Of a DNA stretch of 64,000 nucleotides, positions 17,058 to 25,589 are shown piece by piece (position 1 is the stretch's first letter; the number at the start of each line of letters is the position of its first letter). This DNA comes from Lichenihabitans psoromatis (GTDB lineage: Bacteria > Pseudomonadota > Alphaproteobacteria > Rhizobiales > Beijerinckiaceae): assembly GCF_004323635.1 (NCBI RefSeq), contig NZ_CP036515.1:1661501-1725500 (forward strand), read 5' to 3'. Made by a program: the position numbers and the translations under genes. The notes under the pieces were generated by a model that ran no database searches, was not told the origin of the DNA, and was given only the letters and a program-made list of their open reading frames with translations.

Positions 17058-17981
17058 TCACTCCGCCCGGCCGGTCAGAAAGCTCGGTAGCCAAGCCAGC
17101 TCTGGCTGGGGCTGGCCGGGGTTGACCACCACGGTCGCGGTGCGGCCAGCCAGCAGCTGCACGTCGGGGGGCACATCGTCAAGCTTGACCCGAACCGGAA
17201 CCCGCTGCGCTAGGCGCACCCAGGTAAAACTCGGGTTGACGTTGGCCAGCAGATTGGAGCCGGAACTGCGCTCGCGGTCCTCGATGCCCCCGGCAATACT
17301 TTCGACATGCCCTGTCAGGCGCGTCGCTTCTCCAAGGATCCGCACCGACACCGGGTCGCCAACGCGGATCATCGGCAGCTTGGTTTCCTCGAAATAGCCT
17401 TCGACATGCAGCGTATCCTTGTCGACCAGTGCCATCACGCCCTTGCCGGCCGAAACATATTCTCCGGGTTGCAGGTCCATATTGGTGATGGTGCCGGGCA
17501 CTGAAGCTTTGACGTCGGAACGATCGAGGTTGAGCTTGGCAATATTTCGATCTGCGATCGCCTGTTGGTAAGAGGCGACAGCTTGTTGTTGGGTCGCGGA
17601 GGATTGTTCGAGCTTTTCGCGCGACACGACGTTGTCGCTCAATTGCTTGTAGCGCCCGAGATCGGCCGTCGCGATATCCAGCGCGGCCTTACGGCCCGCC
17701 ACCACCGCGTCGGCTTGGTCGAGCGCCAGAGAGAAACGCTGCCGATCGATGCGGAAGAGGATGTCGCCCTTCTGAACGGCTTGATTATCCTTGACCAGCA
17801 CATCCGTCACGAGGCCCGACACATCCGGTGCGATCGCCACGATGTCGGCCCGCACGCGCCCATCGCGGGTCCATGGCGCATCCATGTAGTAGACCCACAA
17901 ATGCCAGCCGACGACGACGGCCGCGACGACCGCCACCATGGTGACGAGAAAGCGCCCGAGAACGGAAACGAAGGCGGACAT
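17058..17981 (-). CDS. HlyD/EmrA-type membrane fusion protein of an AaeA-like efflux pump
   Basis: This is the periplasmic adaptor linking an inner-membrane pump to an outer-membrane channel. The 307-residue protein has one N-terminal membrane anchor (VTMVAVVAAVVVGWHLWVYY), a first lipoyl-like half (GRVRADIVAIAPDVSGLVTD), a short coiled-coil hairpin around residues 85-150 and a second lipoyl half (VPGTITNMDLQPGEYVSAGK), then a beta-barrel. The frame is open up to 18245, but the ATG at 17981 overlaps the stop of the upstream DUF1656 gene (ATGA) and begins with the expected anchor, so the longer reading is rejected. It is the last gene of the minus-strand marR-FUSC-DUF1656-hlyD operon. The AaeAB/FUSC families export aromatic acids and related compounds, but the substrate here is unknown. 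Confidence 0.9.
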   Translation of the reverse strand: MSAFVSVLGRFLVTMVAVVAAVVVGWHLWVYYMDAPWTRDGRVRADIVAIAPDVSGLVTDVLVKDNQAVQKGDILFRIDRQRFSLALDQADAVVAGRKAALDIATADLGRYKQLSDNVVSREKLEQSSATQQQAVASYQQAIADRNIAKLNLDRSDVKASVPGTITNMDLQPGEYVSAGKGVMALVDKDTLHVEGYFEETKLPMIRVGDPVSVRILGEATRLTGHVESIAGGIEDRERSSGSNLLANVNPSFTWVRLAQRVPVRVKLDDVPPDVQLLAGRTATVVVNPGQPQPELAWLPSFLTGRAE

Positions 17982-18187
17982 CAGGCGACCCTCTGCGCGG
18001 CGGCCACGATGCCGCCGAGGATGAGAACCAGCAACGCGGTATCGAACAAAGCGCGGTGCCAGACAAGACGATAGAAGCCGATGGCCGAAAGCAGCCAGCG
18101 GAGCGGGAGGCTGACGAGAAACGCCAGGACGATCCAGACCAGAAGGTCGGGCAGGAAGACGCCGTAGAGATCGATCTCGTGGATCAT
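17981..18187 (-). CDS. DUF1656 (AaeX-like) small membrane protein
   Basis: A 68-residue inner-membrane protein with two hydrophobic segments (YGVFLPDLLVWIVLAFLVSL and ALFDTALLVLILGGIVAAAQ) and the family's central RWLLSAIGFYRLVWHRALF. DUF1656 proteins are encoded between FUSC pumps and HlyD adaptors in many proteobacteria, and their exact role is not settled. It overlaps both neighbours by four bases, so the three genes are translationally coupled. Confidence 0.88.
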   Translation of the reverse strand: MIHEIDLYGVFLPDLLVWIVLAFLVSLPLRWLLSAIGFYRLVWHRALFDTALLVLILGGIVAAAQRVA

Positions 18188-20265
18188 GCCGCAAGACGCT
18201 CCGAAGCAGGGTCGTCGGGCAGCAAGGCCCGATAGGGTGGAGCATCGGGGAACAGGCCTCGCCTGACCCCTACTGCGCCGAGCAGCGCGTCGCGACGACC
18301 AGGGCCGTCATCGACGCTCATGAGGATCGTCAAGACATGATCCACACAGGCCAAAAGCGTCGGGGCAGGCGGCTTGCGCCGACCCTCATAGTGATGAGCC
18401 AGACCATCGAGCAGCCTGTCGATTGCTAAAATAGCCTCCTGCGGCAGGCCGTGCCGCGCCCGACGGAGATCGATCACGTTGAGACCGATGCGGACGCCGC
18501 CCAACAGATCGATGGTTTTAAGGGTTGTGTCCGGTTCCAGCGACGCCAGTTTGGGCGAGATCAGCCCGATGCGGTCGAGCATCAACGCGATGAAGCGGTT
18601 GCGGTCGTGACGGCCGCGGTGTCGCGCCGCGCGGACGATGGTCCGGCGGGCCGAGGCAATCAATCGCCAGATCGCCCATTCGGCCCCGACGGACCGCATC
18701 AACCGCATGACGATGGCGCCGATATACATGCCGATCAACAACGCAAGGTTTGGATTGACGTAAGCGGCGAAATCGGACGACCCGAGATTGCTCTGAAGGG
18801 CCAGAACCGCCGCTCCATTGGCCGCGAGCGCGAGGCCGATGCCCATGGTGGCCGGTCGCGCGATCAAGGCTCCGATGACGAGGAACGTCGGGGCCAGCAC
18901 CAGAACCAACATTTCGAAGTCATGTACGGTTGGCAGGATCGCGAATTGATAAACCGCCATGATCAGCACCGCGACGCCGCTCCAATTGGCAAATTGCAGG
19001 ATCGCGGGCACGGGATCGTCACGCGAGGCGAAGAAGCAACAGGCGACGGCGGCCAGCATCGGGGCGGCCGACCCGTCAGGCCAGCCGGTTCCGATCCACA
19101 GAGCCGAACAGAGGATGATGGCTACCATCACGGCAAGACACGACAGCAGCGCCATCGCATGATCGCGGTGCTGGACCGCGACCGTCGTGGTGCCCGGATC
19201 GAAGGCCAGCGGGCCCGGAAGGCTCGCTTGTCCGGAGCGAATGGCTCGCCGCAGCATCCGCGTGTCGCTGGCGATATCGACGAACTCGCGCAGGCGGATC
19301 AGCAGGCTTTCGCCCAAAATGTCAGACCAGTCGGCGCTTTTCGTCAGACGCGGGCTCGCTGCGGCGATCATGCGTCGAAGCCGATCGGCCTCTTCCATTT
19401 CACGCGCTGCATCGGTCTTGTCGGGCGAGAGGTCGCCGGGCTGAATCCAGCCCATTACCGCGTCGATCAGCGGAACGAACTGAGGCGGTGTCCCGCCATC
19501 GAGAGCACGGAGCGCGGACATGCGATCGCCGATCGACGAGAGAACCGGCAGCACCATCAGCATCCGAAGTCGGAGCGCGCGCATATGGCCCCGGAGATCG
19601 CTGAGGCGTGAGATATCGTAAGCCAGATGGGTCGACAGCATGTCGATTTCGGCGGCATCGCCGGCCAATCGGATCAATTCACCTCGCGTCCGCTCCCCCG
19701 CATCCGGCCCGCTCAGAATATCGCGCGTCAGCCGGGCCGCATGACCGAGCCAAATATTGGCACGTCCGGCAACGACTTCACCGACCGACATCGGCCAGAA
19801 TAGCCCTGCGACCACGCTGGCGCAGACGATACCGACGGTGATCTCCTCGACGCGGGCAACGGCCGTGTCGAAGATCGTGGCTGGATCGAGAACGGTCGGA
19901 AATCCGATCAGCGCCGCCGTATAGCCCGCCAACATGAACACATAGGAGCGCGGCGACCGATCGAGCAACGATGCGTAAAGGCAGACCGCAACCCACAGCG
20001 CCAAGACAAACACGAGCAGCTCGGGCGCATTGACGAGGTTGGGCACGACCGCGACGGCTGCGGCCGCTCCGATCATGGTGCCGACCACCCGATAAGCCGC
20101 CTTGGAACGCGTCGAACCCGACAAGGGCTGCGAGCAGATATAGACGGTCGCCATCGCCCAGTAGGGACGCGGTAACGACATGGCGACCGCAAGATAGATG
20201 GCCGCCATGGCGGCCACGAAGGTCTTGATCGAGTAGAGCCATTCGCGGCCTGTCGGGAGCATCAT
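18184..20265 (-). CDS. FUSC-family (AaeB/YccS-like) inner-membrane efflux protein
   Basis: A 693-residue transporter with two clusters of about five to six membrane segments separated by a long cytoplasmic region, the usual FUSC layout. The first cluster starts FVAAMAAIYLAVAMSLPRPY then WAMATVYICSQPLSGSTRSK, the fusaric-acid-resistance signature. The second lies around residues 370-520 (HAMALLSCLAVMVAIILCSA, ILQFANWSGVAVLIMAVYQF). With its HlyD adaptor it would extrude aromatic acids or similar toxic organic anions. The start at 20265 overlaps the stop of the MarR gene by four bases. Length and motifs suggest it is intact, though it lies inside a defective phage block. Confidence 0.9.
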   Translation of the reverse strand: MMLPTGREWLYSIKTFVAAMAAIYLAVAMSLPRPYWAMATVYICSQPLSGSTRSKAAYRVVGTMIGAAAAVAVVPNLVNAPELLVFVLALWVAVCLYASLLDRSPRSYVFMLAGYTAALIGFPTVLDPATIFDTAVARVEEITVGIVCASVVAGLFWPMSVGEVVAGRANIWLGHAARLTRDILSGPDAGERTRGELIRLAGDAAEIDMLSTHLAYDISRLSDLRGHMRALRLRMLMVLPVLSSIGDRMSALRALDGGTPPQFVPLIDAVMGWIQPGDLSPDKTDAAREMEEADRLRRMIAAASPRLTKSADWSDILGESLLIRLREFVDIASDTRMLRRAIRSGQASLPGPLAFDPGTTTVAVQHRDHAMALLSCLAVMVAIILCSALWIGTGWPDGSAAPMLAAVACCFFASRDDPVPAILQFANWSGVAVLIMAVYQFAILPTVHDFEMLVLVLAPTFLVIGALIARPATMGIGLALAANGAAVLALQSNLGSSDFAAYVNPNLALLIGMYIGAIVMRLMRSVGAEWAIWRLIASARRTIVRAARHRGRHDRNRFIALMLDRIGLISPKLASLEPDTTLKTIDLLGGVRIGLNVIDLRRARHGLPQEAILAIDRLLDGLAHHYEGRRKPPAPTLLACVDHVLTILMSVDDGPGRRDALLGAVGVRRGLFPDAPPYRALLPDDPASERLAA

Positions 20266-20714
20266 GGCGTCGACGTCATCTGCGACGCCCGCTCGAGCGC
20301 CGCGAAGACACGAAGACTAGCGGCGATATCCTCGGGGCTGACCTCGGCGAAAATGCGGGCCCGTGTGGCGTTCAACCGCTCTTCGAGCTTGGCCGTCAGC
20401 GTGATGCCACGGTCCGTCAGATGCAATGTCTTGGCACGCTTATCGGTGCTGTCTTCCTGGCGTCTGACCAGATCGGCAGCGCAGAGCTGGTCGAGCAGGC
20501 GGACGAGCGATGGCCCCTCGATGCCGATGTGCTCCGCCAAGGCGGCCTGCCGCATGCCGTCGCCAAGGCGGCTGATGAAGAGCAACGGATAAGCCGTCGC
20601 TTCCGAGAGATCGAATTCGTTCGAGGTCGCGTCGGCAAGCTGCCGCCACGTTCGGGACGACCGAAGAAGGCCCAGGCAATAGCGCTGCAACAGCGATGTG
20701 GTGGTGCGGGGCAC
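20262..20714 (-). CDS. MarR-family regulator of the efflux operon
   Basis: A 150-residue winged-helix repressor. The recognition helix region is AALAEHIGIEGPSLVRLLDQ, followed by the wing RRQEDSTDKRAKTLHLTDRG. It is the first gene of the minus-strand operon and its stop overlaps the FUSC start, so autoregulation of the whole pump by ligand-released repression is the natural inference. A small inverted repeat at 20743-20755, 29 bases upstream of its ATG, is a possible operator. Confidence 0.9.
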   Translation of the reverse strand: MPRTTTSLLQRYCLGLLRSSRTWRQLADATSNEFDLSEATAYPLLFISRLGDGMRQAALAEHIGIEGPSLVRLLDQLCAADLVRRQEDSTDKRAKTLHLTDRGITLTAKLEERLNATRARIFAEVSPEDIAASLRVFAALERASQMTSTP

Positions 20715-20742
20715 GGTTCGATCTCAAGACATCGGATGCTTG

Positions 20743-20755
20743 CCTAAATAGTAGG
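20743..20755. promoter_or_regulatory. Possible MarR operator
   Basis: CCTAAATAGTAGG is an inverted repeat with 4-base arms and a 5-base spacer, in the 97 bases between the divergent marR gene and the DUF2213 phage gene. The position suits a MarR operator or a -10 element, but the arms are short and no second copy was found. Confidence 0.25.
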
Positions 20756-20811
20756 AGCCTATCGAAATGGCAACATCCATTTTGGCTGCCCGATCCCCGA
20801 CAGGAGAGATG

Positions 20812-21843
20812 ATGTTGATTCGCGATACAGCGGCCGCAACCTCGAGCGAGGTGACGCCGGAAGGATTCCTTCGGGTTCGAGCACGCATCGGACGAGCCGG
20901 CATCCAGGATTACCGCGCCGCCGAAATCGGCTCGCCCGACGGCTTCGAGCCCGGCGATCTCGTGCGTGTGTATCGATCGCCCGAGGAGGTCTTTCATCCC
21001 GACAGCCTGCGCAGCTTCGCCGGCAAACCGATCACCGATGACCACCCGCCCGCGATGGTGGATGCCGCGAACTGGAAACGCTACGCCATCGGCCACGCCG
21101 GACACGAGGTGACCCAGGATGGCGAGCATCTGGCGGCCGACCTGCTGATCGCCGATGCGGCTGGCGCAAAGCGCGCTCAGGCCGGCGCCGAACTCTCGAC
21201 CGGGTATTTTGCCGACGTCATCTTCGGTCAAGGCGTGACGCCCGAGGGCGAGCCCTACGATGCCGTCCAGCGCAACATTCGAGGCAACCACATCGCCCTC
21301 GTCAAGGCCGGGCGCTGCGGCGAGACCTGCAGGGTCGGCGATACCGCCATCGCCGATTGTCGCTGCGGCGGCGTCGATACCGACTCCAGCATGGTGGATG
21401 AACTTCACCGCCGTCTCGCCGATCGAGACGCCTTGCAAAGCGAGGCGCTGGCGGCCGCCGACGATCGTCTCGCGGCAGCGCGCGCCCAGATCCTCGACGA
21501 CGCGGCGATCGACGCTCTCGTGGCCGAACGCACGACCGTGATCGACGTCGCCAAACGGGTGCTCGGGACTTCCCTTGCAACCACCGGGATCAGCGTTGCG
21601 GATCTTCGCCGACAGGTCGTGGCGCGGGTGCTCGGTCCCGAGCGGGTGCGCGATCGGGCCGACCCCTACGTGGTCGCCGCCTTCGAGACGCTTGTGGCCG
21701 CACGAACGATGTCCAACCCGCTCGCGGCGCATCTCGCCAGCGGGATCAGGGACGCGGCCCAGACGCGCGAGACCGCTCTCGCGGCCCGCAACCGATACCT
21801 CAGCAGCGCCTGGAAGGGCGACGTCAATCAAGGAGATTTGTGA
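20812..21843 (+). CDS. DUF2213 phage head protein (maturation/scaffold)
   Basis: The family is encoded directly before the cement and capsid genes in many siphophages and is thought to provide the head-maturation protease or scaffold. N-terminal sequence EGFLRVRARIGRAGIQDYRA, then VFHPDSLRSFAGKPITDDHP and AQAGAELSTGYFADVI plus NHIALVKAGRCGETCR is the DUF2213 domain. The C-terminal half is helical, scaffold-like. Frames open from 20767, but AGGAG at 20802-20806 best serves the ATG at 20812 (MLIRDTAA). The gene restarts the phage block after the efflux operon, and its stop overlaps the next gene. Confidence 0.8.
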   Translation: MLIRDTAAATSSEVTPEGFLRVRARIGRAGIQDYRAAEIGSPDGFEPGDLVRVYRSPEEVFHPDSLRSFAGKPITDDHPPAMVDAANWKRYAIGHAGHEVTQDGEHLAADLLIADAAGAKRAQAGAELSTGYFADVIFGQGVTPEGEPYDAVQRNIRGNHIALVKAGRCGETCRVGDTAIADCRCGGVDTDSSMVDELHRRLADRDALQSEALAAADDRLAAARAQILDDAAIDALVAERTTVIDVAKRVLGTSLATTGISVADLRRQVVARVLGPERVRDRADPYVVAAFETLVAARTMSNPLAAHLASGIRDAAQTRETALAARNRYLSSAWKGDVNQGDL

Positions 21844-22298
21844 TGCCGGCAGTCCAGACCGCTTATCCCAACGCGCAGGCGCCCGCCTATCTCGGCATGG
21901 TGGCCAATGGCGAGTGGGTCACCAATGTGATCTCCCGTATCGTCGATCCGGCGAGCGCGACGCCCATCAACTTCGGTGACGTCGTCCTGCAAGGCGCCTC
22001 CGAACAACTCGTCGTCTCGGCCAACGGCGCGACCGGCGCCTTTCGGGGGCTTGCCTTGCGTAACCCGACGCTGCCGCCCGGCAACAGCGACCAGTATCTC
22101 GCGACCAATTCCATCGCGGTTCTGACCAAGGGTGTCATCTGGGTCAATGCGGCCGTCGCCGTCACCCCGGGCCAGCCGGCCTTCGTCACCGCGGCAGGTC
22201 TGCTGACCAATGTCTCGACCAGCAACACGGCTCTCGTCGGCGCCCTCTGGGACAGCGGAACCACGGGGAGCGGATTGGCGAAGCTTCGCCTGACCTGA
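21843..22298 (+). CDS. Phage head cement/decoration protein (Gp24-like)
   Basis: A 151-residue structural protein encoded between the DUF2213 and DUF2184 genes, the usual place for a capsid cement protein. Beta-rich sequence such as TPINFGDVVLQGASEQLVVS and NSIAVLTKGVIWVNAAVAVT, with AALVGALW-type ending, fits trimeric decoration proteins. A GTG at 21840 is possible, but AGGAG at 21831-21835 is better spaced for the ATG at 21843, which forms a TGATG overlap with the preceding stop. The assignment rests mainly on position and composition. Confidence 0.7.
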   Translation: MPAVQTAYPNAQAPAYLGMVANGEWVTNVISRIVDPASATPINFGDVVLQGASEQLVVSANGATGAFRGLALRNPTLPPGNSDQYLATNSIAVLTKGVIWVNAAVAVTPGQPAFVTAAGLLTNVSTSNTALVGALWDSGTTGSGLAKLRLT

Positions 22299-22342
22299 GC
22301 CGACCTTTCGTCCCGATTTTCACACCCTTCAGGAGATCAACA

Positions 22343-23290
22343 ATGCTACGCGCAAGCGCAGTCTTCGACGCTCAGGCGGCTCTCGGCTTTCTCGTCTCGC
22401 AAGTCACCTCGATCGAGCAGAACGTCTATGCGATCCGATATGGCGACATCCAATATCCGAACCTCGTTCCGGTCGATACCTCGGCCTATCCCTGGGCCCG
22501 GACCGTCACCTATTTCACATCCGATCACGCCGGACAGGCCGATTGGATGGACGGCAACGCCAGCGACATGCCTTTCGCCGACGTCGCCCGCACCAAATTC
22601 GAGACAACCGTGGAATCGGCCAAGATCGGCTATCGCTTCTCGCTCGAAGAGGTCAACGAGGCGATGCTCATTCCGGGCATGACCTTGTCGGCCGACAAGG
22701 CCGCCGCGGCCCGGCGAGCCGGCGAGGAACTGGTCGAGCGGGTCGTCATTTCGGGGGACAGCCGCAAGGGATTTTTGGGCCTCGTCAACCAGACATCGGT
22801 GCCGCAGGTCGCGGTCGCCAACGGCGCGGGTGGCTCGTCGCTCTGGACCAACAAGCAGCCGATCGAGATTCTGGCCGATATCAACAATGCCCTCGTCGGA
22901 GCCTGGTCGACGAGCGCCCAGGTCGAATTGCACGACACCGTGCTGCTGCCGGTCGCCCATTATGGGCTGATCGCCTCGACGCCCCGGTCGGCGACGTCGG
23001 ATGCGACCATCATCACCTATCTCCAGGCCAACAATATCTACACCTCGACCACCGGCCGGCCCCTCACGATCCGCACCTTGCGACAGCTGGCGGGGGCGGG
23101 TGCCGGCGGAAGCAATCGCATGATCACGTATCGGCGCGACCCGCAGGTGCTGAAATTCCACATGCCGATGCCCCATCAGTTCTTCCCGCCGCAGCAACGC
23201 ATGCTCGAATTCATCGTCCCGGGCATGATGCGGCTCGGCGGCCTCGATGTGCGCCTGCCGAAGGGCGTCTCCTACAACGATGGGATCTAG
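22343..23290 (+). CDS. Major capsid protein, DUF2184 (encapsulin-like fold)
   Basis: The 315-residue head subunit starts behind a strong AGGAG site. Family sequence includes NVYAIRYGDIQYPNLVPVDT, the WMDGNASDMPFADV segment, YRFSLEEVNEAMLIPGMTLS, then RVVISGDSRKGFLGLVNQ and a C-terminal FPPQQRMLEFIVPGMMRLGG followed by L-D-V-R-L-P. These are typical of DUF2184 capsids that pair with DUF1073 portals. It has no cleavable scaffold domain, consistent with a separate DUF2213 gene upstream. It appears intact. Confidence 0.85.
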   Translation: MLRASAVFDAQAALGFLVSQVTSIEQNVYAIRYGDIQYPNLVPVDTSAYPWARTVTYFTSDHAGQADWMDGNASDMPFADVARTKFETTVESAKIGYRFSLEEVNEAMLIPGMTLSADKAAAARRAGEELVERVVISGDSRKGFLGLVNQTSVPQVAVANGAGGSSLWTNKQPIEILADINNALVGAWSTSAQVELHDTVLLPVAHYGLIASTPRSATSDATIITYLQANNIYTSTTGRPLTIRTLRQLAGAGAGGSNRMITYRRDPQVLKFHMPMPHQFFPPQQRMLEFIVPGMMRLGGLDVRLPKGVSYNDGI

Positions 23291-23294
23291 CCGC

Positions 23295-23576
23295 ATGCTG
23301 GCCTCCGTCACCAACAAGGCCAAAAGCCTGCGTGGCTTCCACACGCTCGATCGCGGATCTGTACCGATCGAGCCGGGCGCCCATGCTCTGCTCGATCTTG
23401 CCGATCATCCGCTGCACCGGGCGTGGGCGGACGCGGGCGAGATCTCGATCATGCCGCTGTCCGACAAGGACGCGAAAGCCGTTCGGAAAAAACTCGATGC
23501 CGACGCCGACGCGCTGGACCGGTCCAGGGTTGTGGCTCTCTCAGCGCTGCCGGGTGCCTTTGCGGCCGGATCATAA
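23295..23576 (+). CDS. Small phage structural protein, function unknown
   Basis: A 93-residue protein (MLASVTNKAKSLRGFHTLDR at the start, ILPLSDKD-like acidic end) lying 4 bases after the capsid stop. It contains no domain I recognise. In related phages a short protein at this point is thought to be a head-completion or minor head factor. The ATG at 23295 is preferred over an in-frame ATG at 23280 that overlaps the capsid gene; neither has a strong ribosome binding site. Confidence 0.6.
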   Translation: MLASVTNKAKSLRGFHTLDRGSVPIEPGAHALLDLADHPLHRAWADAGEISIMPLSDKDAKAVRKKLDADADALDRSRVVALSALPGAFAAGS

Positions 23577-23597
23577 ACCCTGAACCAAAGGCTCACC

Positions 23598-23978
23598 ATG
23601 TCGCTCACTCCTCCTATGGCCGCCGATCTGGTGAGCCGCTTTCCCGCCTTTGCGACCGTCCCGACCGTCACGCTCACGGCGCGCTTGGCCGAGGCATCGA
23701 CACGCGTTGATCAGACGTGGACCAGCGGCGAGGACGGGCTCGCAATTCTGCTCTATGCGGCACATCTGCTGACGCTCGACGGATTTGGAGGCGGCGCCGA
23801 AGCGTCTCTCGCGGCTGCGGGCGCTCTCGGTTTCACGAGCTTCCGATCCGGGCAGTTCAGCCTTGAGCGCCGCGGATCCGAGCGGACGACGCAAGTCTCC
23901 GACCTGTCGGAGACCATCTACGGACGCCGGTTTCTGGCGCTGCTCCGTGTCAATCAACCCGCCGTTCTGGTGCCTTGA
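23598..23978 (+). CDS. DUF4054 head-tail connector protein
   Basis: A 126-residue adaptor expected to bind beneath the portal. The sequence AADLVSRFPAFATVPTVTLT, then RLAEASTRVDQTW and LLYAAHLLTLDGFG resembles DUF4054/gp6-type helical adaptors. The C-terminal QVSDLSETIYGRRFLALLRV is also typical. It is followed 10 bases later by the next connector gene. Confidence 0.75.
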   Translation: MSLTPPMAADLVSRFPAFATVPTVTLTARLAEASTRVDQTWTSGEDGLAILLYAAHLLTLDGFGGGAEASLAAAGALGFTSFRSGQFSLERRGSERTTQVSDLSETIYGRRFLALLRVNQPAVLVP

Positions 23979-23988
23979 GAGGAGCCAC

Positions 23989-24339
23989 ATGACTCTGCTG
24001 ACCGGCGGCCTCGCGGCCGTCTTCGGTGCCGCGTTCGGCGCGATCTTTGCCGATGGCGTGCTCCATCAATCGACCGAAACCGCGACCGGTACGGGGGGCT
24101 TTACGGTCTCCTGGTCCGATAGCCCGATCAAACTCTGTCTCGATGCCGTCGATCAGGTGACGCGTGGGGCTGCCGGCTTGCCGTCCAAGGTCGTCAAGCT
24201 CACGGTGTTGCAGGCAAGCGCCCCAGGCGGGATTGGCCTCGACGATCAGATCAGTCTCGCGGGGCTCACTTACCGTGTGGTCAATGTGGACACGGACCCG
24301 GCCGCCGTCGGCTTCGTGCTGCTTGCGGTGCCGATCTGA
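23989..24339 (+). CDS. Phage head-tail joining (stopper-like) protein
   Basis: A 116-residue, beta-rich protein in the position of a head-tail stopper. Its frame is open from 23785, but the ATG at 23989 has GAGGAG just upstream and lies after the previous stop. Sequence such as CLDAVDQVTRGAAGLPSKVV and LDDQISLAGLTYRVVNVDTD, with AVGFVLLAVPI at the end, resembles small closure proteins that carry a V-D-x-D-x-x-A-V-G end. Its stop overlaps the next start (ATGA). Confidence 0.6.
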   Translation: MTLLTGGLAAVFGAAFGAIFADGVLHQSTETATGTGGFTVSWSDSPIKLCLDAVDQVTRGAAGLPSKVVKLTVLQASAPGGIGLDDQISLAGLTYRVVNVDTDPAAVGFVLLAVPI

Positions 24340-24704
24340 TGAGTTGGGAGATCGAATTGCTGAAACGCCGCCTTGCGGCGGCTCAGCAGCGTGCACGGAC
24401 GAACGTTTCGGCCGCACTCGAGACCGTCGCACAGGACATGATTGACCTCGCTCGCCAGTCGCTGTCTGGAACCACCTCGCCGAGCGACGCGGGAGTCTCC
24501 GAGACGCTGGGCTGGCGCTCCGATCCAGCCGATCCATCGGTCGTGGTCACGGCGACGAGCCCCGCAGCCGTGTTCCTGGAATACGGAACGATGCAGCGCG
24601 CCGCCAAGCCGTTCTTTCGGCCTGCCGCCGAGGCCGCGTCCGAGGCGGCTCAACAGCCACTCGCCGCCGCATTCGCCCGTTCGGTCTCTGGAGAGGGCTC
24701 ATGA
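24339..24704 (+). CDS. HK97 gp10-like tail completion protein
   Basis: A 121-residue protein with the hallmark AVFLEYGTMQRAAKPFFRPA near residue 80-100, the EYGT...PFFRPA motif of HK97 gp10-type neck proteins that connect tail tube and head. The helical N-terminus (WEIELLKRRLAAAQQRARTN) also fits. It overlaps both neighbours by four bases. Confidence 0.85.
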   Translation: MSWEIELLKRRLAAAQQRARTNVSAALETVAQDMIDLARQSLSGTTSPSDAGVSETLGWRSDPADPSVVVTATSPAAVFLEYGTMQRAAKPFFRPAAEAASEAAQQPLAAAFARSVSGEGS

Positions 24705-25132
24705 TCGCAAGCGACCGACAGCAAGCAACGGTCGACGCCATCCTGCAGGCTCTGACGGGTGATCAAGCTCTCGCGGCCCTCGTCGGCCAGCGGATCTTTG
24801 ACGCGCCGCCCGGCCGCGCCGTGACGCCAGAGATCACGATCAAGCTGGTGACCGCCATGGACCAGTCCAGCGCCGACACGGATGCTCAGCGCTTGGTCTT
24901 CGATCTCGACATTTGGGATCGCTATGCGCTCGGCACCGACCTATCCCGACCCCGGATCATCATGGGGCATATCCGCCGCATTCTGCACCTTCGCGCGCTG
25001 ACGCTCGTCGGCGCCAACCTCGTCGTCCTGCGCTGCATCAACGCGCAAGGACCGTTCCGCGACCCAGACAATGTTGCGCTGCACGGCATCGTGACGGTCT
25101 CGGCCTTGGCCGGCCACGAAACCTCGTCCTGA
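24701..25132 (+). CDS. DUF3168 tail terminator/completion protein
   Basis: A 143-residue protein of the DUF3168 (gp17/lambda U-like) type that caps the head-proximal end of the tail tube. Family traits are the N-terminal helix ATVDAILQALTGDQALAALV followed by RIFDAPP, the TPEITIKLV strand and the DLDIWDRYALGTDLSRPRII segment. It is followed by the tail tube gene, the standard order. Confidence 0.8.
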   Translation: MIASDRQQATVDAILQALTGDQALAALVGQRIFDAPPGRAVTPEITIKLVTAMDQSSADTDAQRLVFDLDIWDRYALGTDLSRPRIIMGHIRRILHLRALTLVGANLVVLRCINAQGPFRDPDNVALHGIVTVSALAGHETSS

Positions 25133-25166
25133 CGGTCACCACTTCTTCTCCAAAAGGAACGCCATC

Positions 25167-25589
25167 ATGTCCGCTTCACCCGGCAAAAGCCTCCTGCTGC
25201 GCGTCAATACCGCCGGCTCCACCTTCGTGACCGCAGGCGGTCTGCGGACCAAGCAAATCAAGCGATCGGTCGGCAAAGTCGATGTCACGAACGCCGACTC
25301 GGCGGGTCGCTGGCAGGAACTGCTGCCCGGCGCGGCCGTGCAATCTTTGGCTTTTTCGGCCAGCGACTTCGTGTGGCTGAACGATGCGGCCTATCAGGCC
25401 TTCCGGACCGCCTTCGACAGCGGCGTGATGCTGGTCTGCCAGATCGTCTATCCAGGGGCTGGCTATTACCAGGGCAATTTCGTCATCACGCAGCTCGACG
25501 AACAAGCGCCCTTCGACAAGGAAATCACATCCTCCCTGACGATCGAAAGCTCGCAAACTCCCGTATGGTCGGCCGGAGCACCAGCATGA
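25167..25589 (+). CDS. Major tail tube protein (TP901-1/GTA gp9-like)
   Basis: The 140-residue tube subunit polymerises around the tape measure. Features are SPGKSLLLRVNTAGSTFVTA, then GLRTKQIKRSVGKVDVTNAD and an aromatic-rich beta core ending DEQAPFDKEITSSLTIESSQ. A ribosome binding site AAAAGGAA precedes the ATG. Its stop overlaps the next gene by four bases. Confidence 0.82.
   Translation: MSASPGKSLLLRVNTAGSTFVTAGGLRTKQIKRSVGKVDVTNADSAGRWQELLPGAAVQSLAFSASDFVWLNDAAYQAFRTAFDSGVMLVCQIVYPGAGYYQGNFVITQLDEQAPFDKEITSSLTIESSQTPVWSAGAPA

Noticed and set aside
18451..19611. 386-residue plus-strand frame in the FUSC gene
   Set aside because: Antisense to a well-recognised membrane protein; the translation is His/Arg/Asp-rich noise.
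20440..21831. 463-residue minus-strand frame across marR and DUF2213 genes
   Set aside because: It overlaps two recognised genes and would place a large gene across their divergent promoters.
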